From: Lachnospiraceae bacterium
GTDB taxonomy: Bacteria; Bacillota; Clostridia; Lachnospirales; Lachnospiraceae
Direction: 5' to 3'
DNA: 62,394 nucleotides
NCBI GenBank assembly: GCA_017500935.1
Contig: JAFVXW010000045.1
Span: 1 to 62,394 of the forward strand
Positions within the stretch are counted from its first letter, which is position 1. Each line of letters starts with the position of its first letter. Positions 35,964 to 44,893 of the stretch are shown here, piece by piece. The notes under the pieces are model-generated. The model ran no database searches, was not told the DNA's origin, and saw only the letters and a program-made list of their open reading frames with translations. Both the position numbers and the translations under genes were made by a program.

Positions 35964-37394
35964 TCACACAAAGATCAACTGTAAAAACTCATACAGGCAG
36001 CTGCGCCATACATTCCAGTCATGGGCGCCTTCAAAGATCCGTCTTGTCTGCCTGATCTGATATTTTTCACAGATTTCATCATCCTTTGCAAAAAAGCTGT
36101 ACAGTTTATCCTGCGCGCCAATGGCACGGTAAAACACATACAGATTTTCATTAAAATACTGCGTATCCGCAAACAACCGCTGCAGATGACTGTCATCCGT
36201 TCCCGCCACACCGATAAAATTCTGCATAAATCCGCTGAACAGACCAGCCCAGCCAAACAGTTCCGGATGGGTAAACACAGTCATGGATGTCTGGATCGAT
36301 CCCATGGAAAGTCCGGCCATTGCGCGGGAGCGTCTGTCGGTTTTTACCCGGTATTTCTTTTCCACAAGCGGCATCAGATCCTGAATCAGATATTCCGGAA
36401 ACTGCTCAAAGATCAGACTTGTCTTTCCATCCTCCACATACCGCAGCATCCCGTCTGCCATCACGATCACCATGGGCACAGCCTTTTTTTGAGCGATCAG
36501 ATTATCTGCGATCTGGCGAAGTCTTCCCTGCCAGATCCAGCCGGTTTCATTTTCACCAAATCCATGCTGCAGATACAGTACCGGATAGGTTTCATCCGTT
36601 TCCCCGTATCCCGGCGGTGTATACACCAGACAGGTTTCCCGGTTTCCGGTTACTTGGGAAACAAAATATTCGTGATGGATACTGCCGGGTTCTGCATCCT
36701 GATTCCGGTAAAAATCCGCTGCCGGGCCGATTTCCAGATAATTGGCCGGTCTGGAATGTCCGTATCCGATGGGCAGATAAGGAGACAAAACCTCTGTTCC
36801 ATCCACCAAAAGCGTTACATAGTAAAATCCGGGAGCAAGCTGCAGGGGCAGTTCCCAAAAGCCGTTTTCCTTCTTTTCAAAACTTTCTGCTGCGCCGTCT
36901 CTTTCCAGCGCAACCTGCCCGGCGTTTTTCATCCACAGACGCACAAAGGGCTGTCTGTTGTTATCATAAAATACACCCTGTTCATCCGGTGCATCTCCCA
37001 TAGGAACAATCTGGAACAGATGAGGCCGTTTAAAAGCCACTGCCTGCTCAGCAGGCACCTCTGCATTGAAAGCACAATCCGCCTTCTTGACCGTTCCATC
37101 CTCTTCTTCTGCCTCATCATCCTGCTCTTTTATCACTTCCACATGCAGATTTTCGTTTCTTTTTTCCGCATCGCGAAGCATATGCAGCATACGCATGCCA
37201 TAACCGTGTGACTTTTCGTTAAATTCCTTCAACCCTTCAATACAGATGCAGCATTCCTGCATCCGTTCTGTGAGTACATCGTAAAGTGCGTCCAGATTGT
37301 TTCCGAAATATTCAGGTAAACTGAGCTTTTCTTTCAAATAAACAAACAATTCTTCTCTGGAGCTGATTTTCTCCAGCTGCAAACGAACCTCCAT
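35964..37394 (-). CDS. Barstar domain fused to a CE1-type esterase
   Basis: 476 residues in one unbroken frame. Residues 1-90 form a complete barstar-type inhibitor: LPEYFGNNLDALYDVLT places Tyr29, Asp35, Asp39 and Thr42 at the same numbers as barstar residues that contact barnase; Trp38 is Tyr and the Glu76 position appears as Asp75. An acidic linker (91-104) follows. Residues about 110-230 look like an immunoglobulin-like N-domain of enterochelin-type esterases, and 245-476 are an alpha/beta hydrolase with nucleophile Ser363 in GLSMG, likely His458 in EGAHDW. No signal peptide, so cytosolic. It lies 32 bases after the barnase-like gene, the order expected for immunity after toxin. Confidence 0.85.
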   Translation of the reverse strand: MEVRLQLEKISSREELFVYLKEKLSLPEYFGNNLDALYDVLTERMQECCICIEGLKEFNEKSHGYGMRMLHMLRDAEKRNENLHVEVIKEQDDEAEEEDGTVKKADCAFNAEVPAEQAVAFKRPHLFQIVPMGDAPDEQGVFYDNNRQPFVRLWMKNAGQVALERDGAAESFEKKENGFWELPLQLAPGFYYVTLLVDGTEVLSPYLPIGYGHSRPANYLEIGPAADFYRNQDAEPGSIHHEYFVSQVTGNRETCLVYTPPGYGETDETYPVLYLQHGFGENETGWIWQGRLRQIADNLIAQKKAVPMVIVMADGMLRYVEDGKTSLIFEQFPEYLIQDLMPLVEKKYRVKTDRRSRAMAGLSMGSIQTSMTVFTHPELFGWAGLFSGFMQNFIGVAGTDDSHLQRLFADTQYFNENLYVFYRAIGAQDKLYSFFAKDDEICEKYQIRQTRRIFEGAHDWNVWRSCLYEFLQLIFV

Positions 37395-37426
37395 AACTTC
37401 CTCCCCTATATCAGCCAGACAGCTTT

Positions 37427-38146
37427 TCAGTAAAGCTGTTCAAAGGATTCATAATGATCTTCCGTATAAAAGATCAGACCGTCATCAGAAAAAATGATGC
37501 GCTTCGCATTCCGGTATCCGCCTTCATAATCAATATCACATTCATAATAATCCCGGTCATCATCTTTCGGCAAAAGTCCTTCGTAATTGCCAAAATAATC
37601 GCCGCCGATGCTCATTCCGGGTGCCACATCCCAGAGATTTCCCCTGGAAGAATCCCATCCCAGAGCGCGTGCTTCCTTTTTGGTTATGTAATTATCCGGC
37701 AAATGGTCATACAGATGCAGATATAAGCTCACTTCTTCTGCGCTGGTATATTCCCCGTCTTCGCTGACAGTCACTTCCCAAAAATCAGAATCTTCCGAAA
37801 CCTCATCCGTCTCGGTTTCCTGCAGAGCTTCTTTATTTTCCGAAACAGACTCCTGGATTTCCTCCGGCTCTGCCGCCGTTTCTGCTTCGGTACTTTCCGC
37901 TTCTGTACTTTCAGCTTCTGCACTTTCCGCCGCTATACTTTCTGCTTCTGCCGTTTCAACTTCCAGCTGTTCGACAGCAGCACTCTCATCTTCTGCCTCC
38001 GCCGCCTGTTCTGCCACCTCCAAAACAGTGGTCAGCACAGAATCTAAAAGCTCCACATCCTCGGCAGACATGGAACCGCAGGCTGTAAAAATGCCCATTG
38101 TCAGAAGCATAAACAAAAGGGCCGCTTTATTCAAAAACTTTCTCAC
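37427..38146 (-). CDS. Barnase-type ribonuclease, predicted lipoprotein
   Basis: 239 residues. A signal peptide (1-22) ends in a lipobox-like FTAC with Cys23, so it is likely lipid-anchored outside. Residues 50-120 are an acidic Ala/Glu/Ser/Thr stalk with short AESTE-type repeats. Residues 133-239 align with the full barnase domain: LPDNYITKKEARALGW, GNLWDVAPGMSIGGDYFGN and the YRNAKR and EDHYESF segments. Catalytic residues are kept: Lys156 (barnase Lys27), Glu202 (Glu73), Arg212/Arg216 (Arg83/Arg87), His231 (His102). The start is a GTG one base after the sigH stop, with GAGGAG inside sigH, so the genes are coupled. The next gene encodes a barstar domain. Confidence 0.9.
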   Translation of the reverse strand: MRKFLNKAALLFMLLTMGIFTACGSMSAEDVELLDSVLTTVLEVAEQAAEAEDESAAVEQLEVETAEAESIAAESAEAESTEAESTEAETAAEPEEIQESVSENKEALQETETDEVSEDSDFWEVTVSEDGEYTSAEEVSLYLHLYDHLPDNYITKKEARALGWDSSRGNLWDVAPGMSIGGDYFGNYEGLLPKDDDRDYYECDIDYEGGYRNAKRIIFSDDGLIFYTEDHYESFEQLY

Positions 38147-38147
38147 G

Positions 38148-38771
38148 TTATTTCTCCTCTTTATCCAATGCCCGGCGCAGTTTCCCTTTTATGCGCTGCA
38201 GGGCATTATCGGTACTTTTCTGATCTCGTCCCAGAACACGGGCGATCTCCGCATATCCCATACCGGTCATATACAGATCCAGTACCTGCTTTTCAAAAAC
38301 ACTCAGTTCCTTTTCGATGGTACGCTCCAAAAGTTCCACATTTTCCCGGTCAATGACCTGTTCCTCGGGATTTTTGTCCGGACTTTCCGCCAGCTCCAGC
38401 CGTACCGGCATTTCTCCCTGCACTTCGGCATCATTCCCCTGCTGGCTTAAGGAAATGTATTTATTTAAGGGCATATGTTTTTTGCGCGCTGACGCCTGCA
38501 CCGCGTTATACATCTGCCGCAGCACACACAGGTCCGCAAAGGTAAAAAAACTGGCATCGCGCCCCGGATCATAATCCCGGACAGCTTTAAAAAGGCCAAT
38601 CATGCCCTCCTGGATCAGATCATCACTGTCTGCCCCCAGAAGATACATGGATTTGGCCTTACTTTTTACCAGCCCTTTGTATTTTTCCATGATAAATTCA
38701 ATTACGCTGCGATCCCCGTCTCTGTACATCAGAATCAGCTCTTCATCAGAAAAATCCGCATAGCTTTTCAT
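38148..38771 (-). CDS. sigH: RNA polymerase sporulation sigma factor SigH
   Basis: 207 residues. Sigma-70 regions 2 (DSDDLIQEGMIGLFKAVRDY for core binding and -10) and 4 (GMGYAEIARVLGRDQKSTDN) are clear; length and sequence fit Spo0H, which starts sporulation and stationary-phase programmes. It lies immediately after rlmB (3-base gap) in the cysS-mrnC-rlmB-sigH order seen in Bacillota. Presence argues for spore formation. The downstream barnase-like gene starts one base after its stop. Confidence 0.95.
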   Translation of the reverse strand: MKSYADFSDEELILMYRDGDRSVIEFIMEKYKGLVKSKAKSMYLLGADSDDLIQEGMIGLFKAVRDYDPGRDASFFTFADLCVLRQMYNAVQASARKKHMPLNKYISLSQQGNDAEVQGEMPVRLELAESPDKNPEEQVIDRENVELLERTIEKELSVFEKQVLDLYMTGMGYAEIARVLGRDQKSTDNALQRIKGKLRRALDKEEK

Positions 38772-38774
38772 ATA

Positions 38775-39515
38775 TTACATTCTCCGCTGGCGCACGATCT
38801 CGTAAGCAAGCACGCCTGCTGCCACAGACGCATTTAAGGAATCGATATCACCTTTCATCGGAATAGATGCGATCATATCGCATTTTTCCCGCACAAGACG
38901 GCTGACGCCTTCTCCTTCATTGCCGATCACCAGACCGATGGCTCCCTTTAAATTCAGGTCATACATTTCGGTGCCGCCCATATCTGCGCACACAAACCAC
39001 ATACCCTCTTTTTTCAGGTCTTCGATGGTCTTTGCCATGTTGGTAACTCTGGCAACCGGTGTATAGTTAAGCGCACCGGCAGAAGTTCTTGCTACCACTG
39101 CAGTCAGGCCTGCAGCACGGTTTTTGGGAATGATCACACCGTGCGCACCTGCCAGATTGGCGGTACGGATAATGGCGCCCAGATTGTGGGGATCTTCGAT
39201 ATTGTCCAGAAGGAACACAAAAGGAGCTTCGCCCTTGTCTTTTGCTGCCTGTAAAATATCGTCCACCTGCGCATATTCGTAAGCTGCCGCATAAGCGATA
39301 ACGCCCTGATGCTTGCCGGTCTCAGACATCTGGTCCAGACGTTCCTTGGTCACGTATTTGACCATCACATTGTTTTTCTGCGCTTCTCTTTTGATGGACA
39401 GAATCGGACCATCCTGACAGCCATCCTGCACAAAAAGCTTGTCGATGGGTCTTTTTGCCCGAAACGCTTCCATGACCGCATTACGGCCTTCAATTGTAAA
39501 TTCTTCGTATCTCAT
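38775..39515 (-). CDS. rlmB: 23S rRNA (guanosine-2'-O)-methyltransferase RlmB
   Basis: 246 residues. N-terminal substrate-binding domain (EFTIEGRNAVMEAFRAKRPI), then a SPOUT knot: DNIEDPHNLGAIIRTANLAG, VIGNEGEGVSRLVREKCD and SIPMKGDIDSLNASVAAGV are its three motifs. Methylates G2251 (E. coli numbering) in the P loop. It lies between mrnC and sigH. Confidence 0.95.
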   Translation of the reverse strand: MRYEEFTIEGRNAVMEAFRAKRPIDKLFVQDGCQDGPILSIKREAQKNNVMVKYVTKERLDQMSETGKHQGVIAYAAAYEYAQVDDILQAAKDKGEAPFVFLLDNIEDPHNLGAIIRTANLAGAHGVIIPKNRAAGLTAVVARTSAGALNYTPVARVTNMAKTIEDLKKEGMWFVCADMGGTEMYDLNLKGAIGLVIGNEGEGVSRLVREKCDMIASIPMKGDIDSLNASVAAGVLAYEIVRQRRM

Positions 39516-39523
39516 GTTTTTCC

Positions 39524-39976
39524 TCAGATTTCTATCCCATTCTGTTTCAGGCTCTTTACGATCAGCTCAAGCATCCTGTCACACTGTCCGGTCAGATACA
39601 GATAGCCATAAAGAGCTTCCAGGCCGGTCGCTTTTCTGTAATCACCGATGGATGCGTTCTTGGCGGACGAATGGGAATGGGCATTGCGCCCTCTTTTATA
39701 GACCGCCAGCTCCTCCTGTGTCAGTTCGGGAATAAGAGCGTCTGCGCAGGCCGCCTGGGTCTGCGCTTTGACAAGCTCGCTTTTCTTTTTATGAAGGGTG
39801 TTGGGATTGGTGTTGGCACGCTCCACCACAATGGTGCGCGCAACCAGATCATATATGCAATCCCCGACAAACGCCAGAGTCAGCGGTGAATACTGCCTTT
39901 TGTCCTGCTCCTGCAGCGCAAAAGATGCGCGTATCGCAGCAAGCAGTCCGTCTGCATTTTTTATGCTCTCTTCCAT
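39524..39976 (-). CDS. mrnC: Mini-ribonuclease 3
   Basis: 150 residues, RNase III catalytic domain without the double-stranded-RNA-binding domain. Signature LAFVGDCIYDLVART with catalytic Asp and the second site TGLEALYGYLYL with Glu. It matures 23S rRNA ends in Bacillota. Its start overlaps the cysS stop by 16 bases. Confidence 0.95.
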   Translation of the reverse strand: MEESIKNADGLLAAIRASFALQEQDKRQYSPLTLAFVGDCIYDLVARTIVVERANTNPNTLHKKKSELVKAQTQAACADALIPELTQEELAVYKRGRNAHSHSSAKNASIGDYRKATGLEALYGYLYLTGQCDRMLELIVKSLKQNGIEI

Positions 39977-41367
39977 TTTACGCCCTCGCGGGTATCTTCC
40001 AGAATAATGCCTTTTTCAAGAAGTTCGTTGCGGATCTCATCGGCACGTGCAAAATTCTTTGCCTTTCTTGCTGCCTGACGCTCTGCGATCAGCGCTTCGA
40101 TATCAGCATCTAAAAGCTCTGCTTTCTGTTCCACAATCAGACCGCAGATATCTGTAAGAGTCAGAAGCGCGTCGAGAAGTGCCTGTAAAAATGCCTTGCT
40201 TGCTTCTGCGTTTGCATTGGTGTTGATGAATTTTACCAGCTCGAAGATCGCAGAGATCGCATCAGCGGTATTGAAGTCATCATCCATTGCTTCATCAAAT
40301 TTTGCTTCATAGCCCTTTGCCTCTGCAAGAAGTGCGGTTTCAGCTTCGGTCAGGCTGCCTTCTGCCTTGCCAACTAAAAACTGCAGATTTGCAGCAGCGG
40401 TACGGATACGCTCCAGACCGTTCTTTGCAGCTTCCATCAGGTCTGCGCTGAAATTTAAGGGACTTCTGTAATGAGCAGACAGCATGAAGAAACGAAGCAC
40501 CATGGGATCATATTTTTCAAGAATATCGCGCACAGTAAAGAAATTGCCGGCGGATTTGCTCATTTTCTTATTGTCGATATTTAAGAATGCGTTGTGCATC
40601 CAGTATTTTGCAAAAGTCTTGCCGTTTGCAGCTTCGGACTGTGCGATCTCGTTTTCGTGATGAGGGAATACCAGATCCTCGCCGCCTGCATGGATGTCTA
40701 TCTCATCGCCCAGATATTTCTTGCTCATAACAGAGCATTCGATATGCCAGCCGGGACGGCCCTTGCACCAGGGTGCTTCCCAGAAAGGTTCACCTTCTTT
40801 TTTGGGCTTCCAGAGTACGAAATCAAGGGGATCTTCCTTCTGATCTTCACCGGAAACCAAAAGATTTCTCTTGCCGCCTTCCAGATCGTCGATATTCTTG
40901 TGGGAAAGTTTGCCGTAGCCTGCAAAGCTTCTGGTTCTGAAATAAACAGTACCGTCAGCTGCGGGATATGCATGCTTTTTGCAGATCAGATTGTGGATCA
41001 TTTCCTGCATGCCGTCGATTTCCTCGGTTGCCTTGGGATGAGTGGTTGCAGGCTTAACATTCAAAGATGCCATATCCTTTTTGCACTCTTCGATATAACG
41101 TTCGGAGATCACTGTGGATTCCACGCCTTCTTCATTTGCCTTTTTGATGATCTTGTCGTCTACGTCAGTGAAGTTGCTGACATAGTTTACTTCCAGACCC
41201 TTATGTTCCATGTAGCGGCGAACGGTGTCAAATACGATCATGGGACGCGCATTGCCGATGTGAATCAAGTTGTAAACGGTAGGACCGCATACATACATAC
41301 GAACCTTGCCGGGCTCGATGGGTACAAATTCTTCTTTGCTCTTGGATAATGTGTTATAAATCTTCAT
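39961..41367 (-). CDS. cysS: Cysteinyl-tRNA synthetase
   Basis: 468 residues. Class I motifs: IHIGNARP (HIGH type) near residue 37 and KKMSKSAG (KMSKS) near residue 270. Zinc ligands include Cys28 (YVCGPTVY), the WHIECS cysteine and the HHENE histidine. Family length is normal. It follows cysE by 30 bases under a cysteine T-box, coupling charging to cysteine synthesis. Confidence 0.97.
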   Translation of the reverse strand: MKIYNTLSKSKEEFVPIEPGKVRMYVCGPTVYNLIHIGNARPMIVFDTVRRYMEHKGLEVNYVSNFTDVDDKIIKKANEEGVESTVISERYIEECKKDMASLNVKPATTHPKATEEIDGMQEMIHNLICKKHAYPAADGTVYFRTRSFAGYGKLSHKNIDDLEGGKRNLLVSGEDQKEDPLDFVLWKPKKEGEPFWEAPWCKGRPGWHIECSVMSKKYLGDEIDIHAGGEDLVFPHHENEIAQSEAANGKTFAKYWMHNAFLNIDNKKMSKSAGNFFTVRDILEKYDPMVLRFFMLSAHYRSPLNFSADLMEAAKNGLERIRTAAANLQFLVGKAEGSLTEAETALLAEAKGYEAKFDEAMDDDFNTADAISAIFELVKFINTNANAEASKAFLQALLDALLTLTDICGLIVEQKAELLDADIEALIAERQAARKAKNFARADEIRNELLEKGIILEDTREGVKWKRA

Positions 41368-41397
41368 GAGTATTCTCCTTTATATGATTCCTGTTGC

Positions 41398-42087
41398 TTA
41401 CAATTGTGTTTCTTCGCTGTCTGCCTGATTCTGCAGCTGTTTGACTTTCTGCTCCAGCTCCAGCACACGGTTGATCAGTTCTGTGTTGGCCTGCTGCAGC
41501 AGCGCGATATCTTCTTTTACAGGGTCAGGCAGATGTACCTGATCCAGTGTTTCTCTGGGAAGTGCCTGATTGTTGCGCTTTACCACACGCCCCGGCACAC
41601 CCACCACCGTGGAATTGGGCGGCACCGCTGAAAGCACCACGCTTCCCGCACCGATCTTGGAATTTTCCCCGATGGTAAAAGATCCCAAAACCTTGGCTCC
41701 TGCGCTGATCATGACATTGTCGCCGATGGTAGGATGACGCTTTCCGTGCTCCTTACCGGTACCGCCAAGCGTTACCCCCTGGTATAATGTCACATTATTG
41801 CCGATCACCGCTGTTTCACCGATGATCACGCCATTGCCGTGGTCTATAAAAAATCCTTCTCCGATCTGTGCCCCCGGATGAATCTCAATGCCGGTCCTGC
41901 GCACACCTCTCTGGGAAATCAGCCTCGCCAGAAAATAATGTTCCGAAAGATACAGGCGATGCGCCAGACGGTAATGCAGCATGACCTTGAAACTGGGATA
42001 CAGAAAAACTTCCATCCAGGAGTGTATCGCCGGATCGCGTTCCTGAATGATCCGGATCTCCTCTTTGATTCTTTTTATGATTCCCAT
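41398..42087 (-). CDS. cysE: Serine O-acetyltransferase
   Basis: 229 residues from the ATG at 42085-42087 with GGAG six bases upstream. Left-handed beta-helix hexapeptide repeats: [59 protein letters not shown]. Catalytic His in DHGNGVVIG-like segment and in GKRHPTIG are kept. Makes O-acetylserine from serine and acetyl-CoA; the cysteine synthase partner is encoded at 54514. The C-terminal tail is a charged coiled coil (about 195-229). First gene after the T-box. Confidence 0.95.
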   Translation of the reverse strand: MGIIKRIKEEIRIIQERDPAIHSWMEVFLYPSFKVMLHYRLAHRLYLSEHYFLARLISQRGVRRTGIEIHPGAQIGEGFFIDHGNGVIIGETAVIGNNVTLYQGVTLGGTGKEHGKRHPTIGDNVMISAGAKVLGSFTIGENSKIGAGSVVLSAVPPNSTVVGVPGRVVKRNNQALPRETLDQVHLPDPVKEDIALLQQANTELINRVLELEQKVKQLQNQADSEETQL

Positions 42088-42118
42088 ATTTAACTCCAAT
42101 TAGATATAAGTGTGCATA

Positions 42119-42469
42119 TAAAAACGCGGATGTTCCCTCTCTTAAGAGACGAAAAATCCGCGGTTCCACTCTCAAATTCAGATTCTGCTGTCTTACGATA
42201 AAGCAGCAGCTATAATCTGCACTCAATGCGCGTAACGTGCGCTTATACGTATCCGACTCAAATCCCGGTATCGATCGTTCCGACAGCCCTTTGCTTTAAA
42301 ACTGCCATAACGCTCTTGCGCTTCGCCGGATCAGCTCCCGGATGCACTTTCTGTCCTGTCCTGCAAGGAATGCTTTCAGCCGGTGACACTCCCTCTCTGC
42401 TGCTGACCAGATACATACTCTTTCCGTTCATAGCCTTTTTCCATATCGACGGCAAACTGCCGCTTCTTA
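42119..42469 (-). promoter_or_regulatory. Cysteine-specific T-box riboswitch
   Basis: Leader RNA of about 350 bases before cysE. The T-box core TGGAACCGCG is at 42159-42168 (minus strand). A terminator with stem CGCGGAT/ATCCGCG (42125-42131 with 42156-42162) and a T-run is the alternative to the antiterminator. Stem I features (AGAGAGGG, GGCTGAAAG) precede a likely specifier TGC (42344-42346) for Cys, followed by the usual purine. Uncharged tRNA-Cys should permit read-through into cysE-cysS and everything beyond. Confidence 0.9.
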
Positions 42470-42473
42470 ATCA

Positions 42474-42502
42474 AGAATAGTGAAAATCTATGCTTTTGTC
42501 AA
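42474..42502 (-). promoter_or_regulatory. Promoter of the T-box-cysE transcript
   Basis: Consensus -35 TTGACA (42497-42502), 17-bp spacer, -10 TATTCT (42474-42479), just after the acetyltransferase stop. Confidence 0.8.
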
Positions 42503-42511
42503 GTCCTGTTT

Positions 42512-43579
42512 TCACACGATCTCGTTGATCCAGACGGGATTCAACAGCCTAAGCCTCTCCCAGAGAGCCTCCTTTTGCCAATGTTCTCCGTCTGCATCTG
42601 CCCTTTCATATCCAAAGACTCTTTCTGTCAGTTCTGCGACCGTTCCTTTCCAGAAATAAGAAACATCGTCATTTTGTCCGTCAAAATCAGACACCGCGCA
42701 TCCCCTGTCACTGACACAGCAAAGAAAGCTGCCGCAGTTTTTCTCAATCCGGTCATCCTCCACCTGCAGTACAAAAGAAAAGCCTTCTTCTGCATTCTTC
42801 GTCCGCAAAAGTCCCAAAAAAGCAGGCAGATGCACGATCCTTGCCATAATGCAGGGCTTCTTTTCCTTACCGCGTGTCACAAATTTTTCTTCGCTGTGCG
42901 GCATTGCCAGAACTTCCTGAATGTCCGCTTCTCCTTCTTCGCAGGTATACAGGCAGATTCCCTCTAAACCGCCGTTCTCCAAATATCCCAGTACCTGACC
43001 GTTTTGTGCCTCGATTTCTTTGAATAACACTCTATCATATGCAGCATCCCGGCAAATATGTACCGGTGCTGTTTTTTGCAGAACTTTTTCAGAAAATGCC
43101 GCGATCTTTCCCACATACGCAGGCCCCAGAACTTCCATTTTTTCCATCTGCAGACTCTCTGCCTCCCAGATGGGCCTGTCATAAATATAGCGGAATGCAA
43201 AGGGCTCATAAATAGCCGGTGATGCCGGCATTAAAAAAACAAAAGGCACTTCCCGTTCATACATCAGATGAAAACTTTGCTGCAGAAGCTGCGCCATATA
43301 ACCGCGGTGCCTCCATTCTTTCCTTGTTGCCACACCCACGATATAAGCAGAGGACACCTTTTCTTCAAACACCTGCATTTTTTCCGGTGTCAGAAACAGC
43401 ATCGCCCGCAGTCCTTCTTCCCCTTTCAGCACAAAGCCTTCATTTTCAGGGGCTTTTACACCGAAATAATAATCGGTAAACTGCTCCGTATCCTCACAAA
43501 AAACTTCTTCCCAGAGTTCTCTGGTCTGCAAACACTCCTGACCGCTGATATAAGAAAGGAGCGGCCGACCGCCGCTCAC
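42512..43579 (-). CDS. GNAT-family N-acetyltransferase (Eis-like build)
   Basis: 355 residues. The N-terminal GNAT fold has the acetyl-CoA motif [17 protein letters not shown]; the length and the C-terminal half suggest the two-GNAT plus sterol-carrier-like arrangement of Eis-type enzymes. The substrate is unknown. The start is a GTG that overlaps the ispF stop (GTGA), indicating coupling with ispF. The gene ends ten bases before the T-box promoter. Confidence 0.75.
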   Translation of the reverse strand: MSGGRPLLSYISGQECLQTRELWEEVFCEDTEQFTDYYFGVKAPENEGFVLKGEEGLRAMLFLTPEKMQVFEEKVSSAYIVGVATRKEWRHRGYMAQLLQQSFHLMYEREVPFVFLMPASPAIYEPFAFRYIYDRPIWEAESLQMEKMEVLGPAYVGKIAAFSEKVLQKTAPVHICRDAAYDRVLFKEIEAQNGQVLGYLENGGLEGICLYTCEEGEADIQEVLAMPHSEEKFVTRGKEKKPCIMARIVHLPAFLGLLRTKNAEEGFSFVLQVEDDRIEKNCGSFLCCVSDRGCAVSDFDGQNDDVSYFWKGTVAELTERVFGYERADADGEHWQKEALWERLRLLNPVWINEIV

Positions 43580-44115
43580 TTATTTTTGCAGCCGCTGCAG
43601 CTGCTGCATGCTGTCATATTCACATCTCTGTCATACAGTTCCATAGGAGAAGTTAAAAGACAGATTGCCTGGGAAGAAATACCTTCTTTTGCTCCGGTAA
43701 AGCCAAGTCCTTCCTCTGTGGTGGCTTTGACATTTACCTGACAGATATCAATGCCCAGCACACCTGCAATATTGGCACGCATCTGATCGATATGCGGGCG
43801 CATCTTGGGAGCCTGTGCAATGATGGTCGCGTCAATATTTTCAATCAGGAAGCACTTTTCTTCCAGAAGATTTCCCACATGCTCCAAAAGCTTCATGCTG
43901 TCACAGCCCTTATATGCCGGATCAGAATCCGGAAAATGCAGACCGATGTCACCCAGAGCTGCCGCTCCCAGCAGCGCGTCCATGATCGCATGCAAAAGTA
44001 CATCTGCATCCGAATGTCCCAATAGTCCTGTCTCATGCGGAATCTCCACACCGCCGATGATCAGCTTTCTGCCTTCCACCAGCTTATGCACATCATATCC
44101 CATTCCGATTCTCAT
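43576..44115 (-). CDS. ispF: 2-C-methyl-D-erythritol 2,4-cyclodiphosphate synthase
   Basis: 179 residues against about 158 usual. [20 protein letters not shown] has the Asp and His metal ligands; [20 protein letters not shown] and [10 protein letters not shown] complete the active site. MEP-pathway isoprenoid synthesis. Odd: a C-terminal extension of about 20 residues ends in a cysteine cluster at 170, 173 and 176 (CSSCSGCK), absent from standard IspF; it might bind metal. Confidence 0.93.
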   Translation of the reverse strand: MRIGMGYDVHKLVEGRKLIIGGVEIPHETGLLGHSDADVLLHAIMDALLGAAALGDIGLHFPDSDPAYKGCDSMKLLEHVGNLLEEKCFLIENIDATIIAQAPKMRPHIDQMRANIAGVLGIDICQVNVKATTEEGLGFTGAKEGISSQAICLLTSPMELYDRDVNMTACSSCSGCKNK

Positions 44116-44188
44116 CTATTTTTACCTCCTGTGAAATCACCGTGATCAGTACAGCACCTTTTCTGCACCTGATTCCACTATATCACAA

Positions 44189-44893
44189 TCAGCCCGGTTC
44201 CACAATCCGGTATCCCACACCAACTTCCGTAAAGATATACTGGGGCTGCGCAGGATTTTTTTCGATTTTTCTGCGGATGTTCGCCATATTTACGCGCAGA
44301 ATGCGGTTATTGTTGTCCATATTCGGTCCCCAGATTTCCTTGATGATAAAATCATAGGTCAGCACCTTTCCCGCATATCTGCCCAGAAGACTTACCAGTT
44401 TAAACTCATTCTGGGTCAGATTGGCATCCACATCATTCACATAGACGCGGTGCTTGTCATAATCAATTTTTAAGTCTCCGGCCTGAAAAACACCGCTTTG
44501 TACACCGTCAGGCGTTCTGCTTGCCGCGCGTGCATGACGGATCGCGGTACGCACTCTGGCCAAAAGCTCAGAAGTGCCAAAAGGCTTTGTGATATAATCA
44601 TCCGCACCAAGATCCAGCGCTTCCACCTTATCTTTTTCATGCATCCGTGCAGACACAACAATCACCGGCATGGAGGACCACTGACGCAGCTGTTTTAAAA
44701 TCCTGATTCCGTCCATATCCGGCAGACCCAGATCCAGAATCACCAGATCCGGGCACTGTGAGGTAAGCAGCCCATAGCCTTCCGTTCCGGAAGTTGCCAG
44801 AATTACATCGTAATTATTCGCTTCCAGAATTGTCATCAAAAAATTCCGGATACTTTTATCATCTTCAATAACTAAAATTCTATCCCTGATTTC
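44189..44893 (-). CDS. kdpE: KdpE-like response regulator
   Basis: 234 residues from the ATG at 44891-44893. Receiver domain with acidic pocket EDD (11-13), phospho-accepting Asp55 and the conserved Lys in ITKPF; OmpR-type winged helix with NEFKLVSLLGRYAGKVLTYD. Sequence, especially ILRVNMANIRRKIE, is KdpE-like. It overlaps the kinase gene by 14 bases. No kdpFABC pump genes are in the window. Confidence 0.85.
   Translation of the reverse strand, partial: EIRDRILVIEDDKSIRNFLMTILEANNYDVILATSGTEGYGLLTSQCPDLVILDLGLPDMDGIRILKQLRQWSSMPVIVVSARMHEKDKVEALDLGADDYITKPFGTSELLARVRTAIRHARAASRTPDGVQSGVFQAGDLKIDYDKHRVYVNDVDANLTQNEFKLVSLLGRYAGKVLTYDFIIKEIWGPNMDNNNRILRVNMANIRRKIEKNPAQPQYIFTEVGVGYRIVEPG

Noticed and set aside
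36021-37211. A 396-codon plus-strand frame opposite the barstar-esterase gene
   Set aside because: It is a shadow: no ribosome-binding site, cysteine- and histidine-rich random composition, and the opposite strand carries clear barstar and esterase motifs.
37990-38146. Barnase-like lipoprotein as a frameshifted extension of sigH
   Set aside because: The GTG has its own GAGGAG, a signal peptide and lipobox follow at once, and the sigH protein ends at its usual length.
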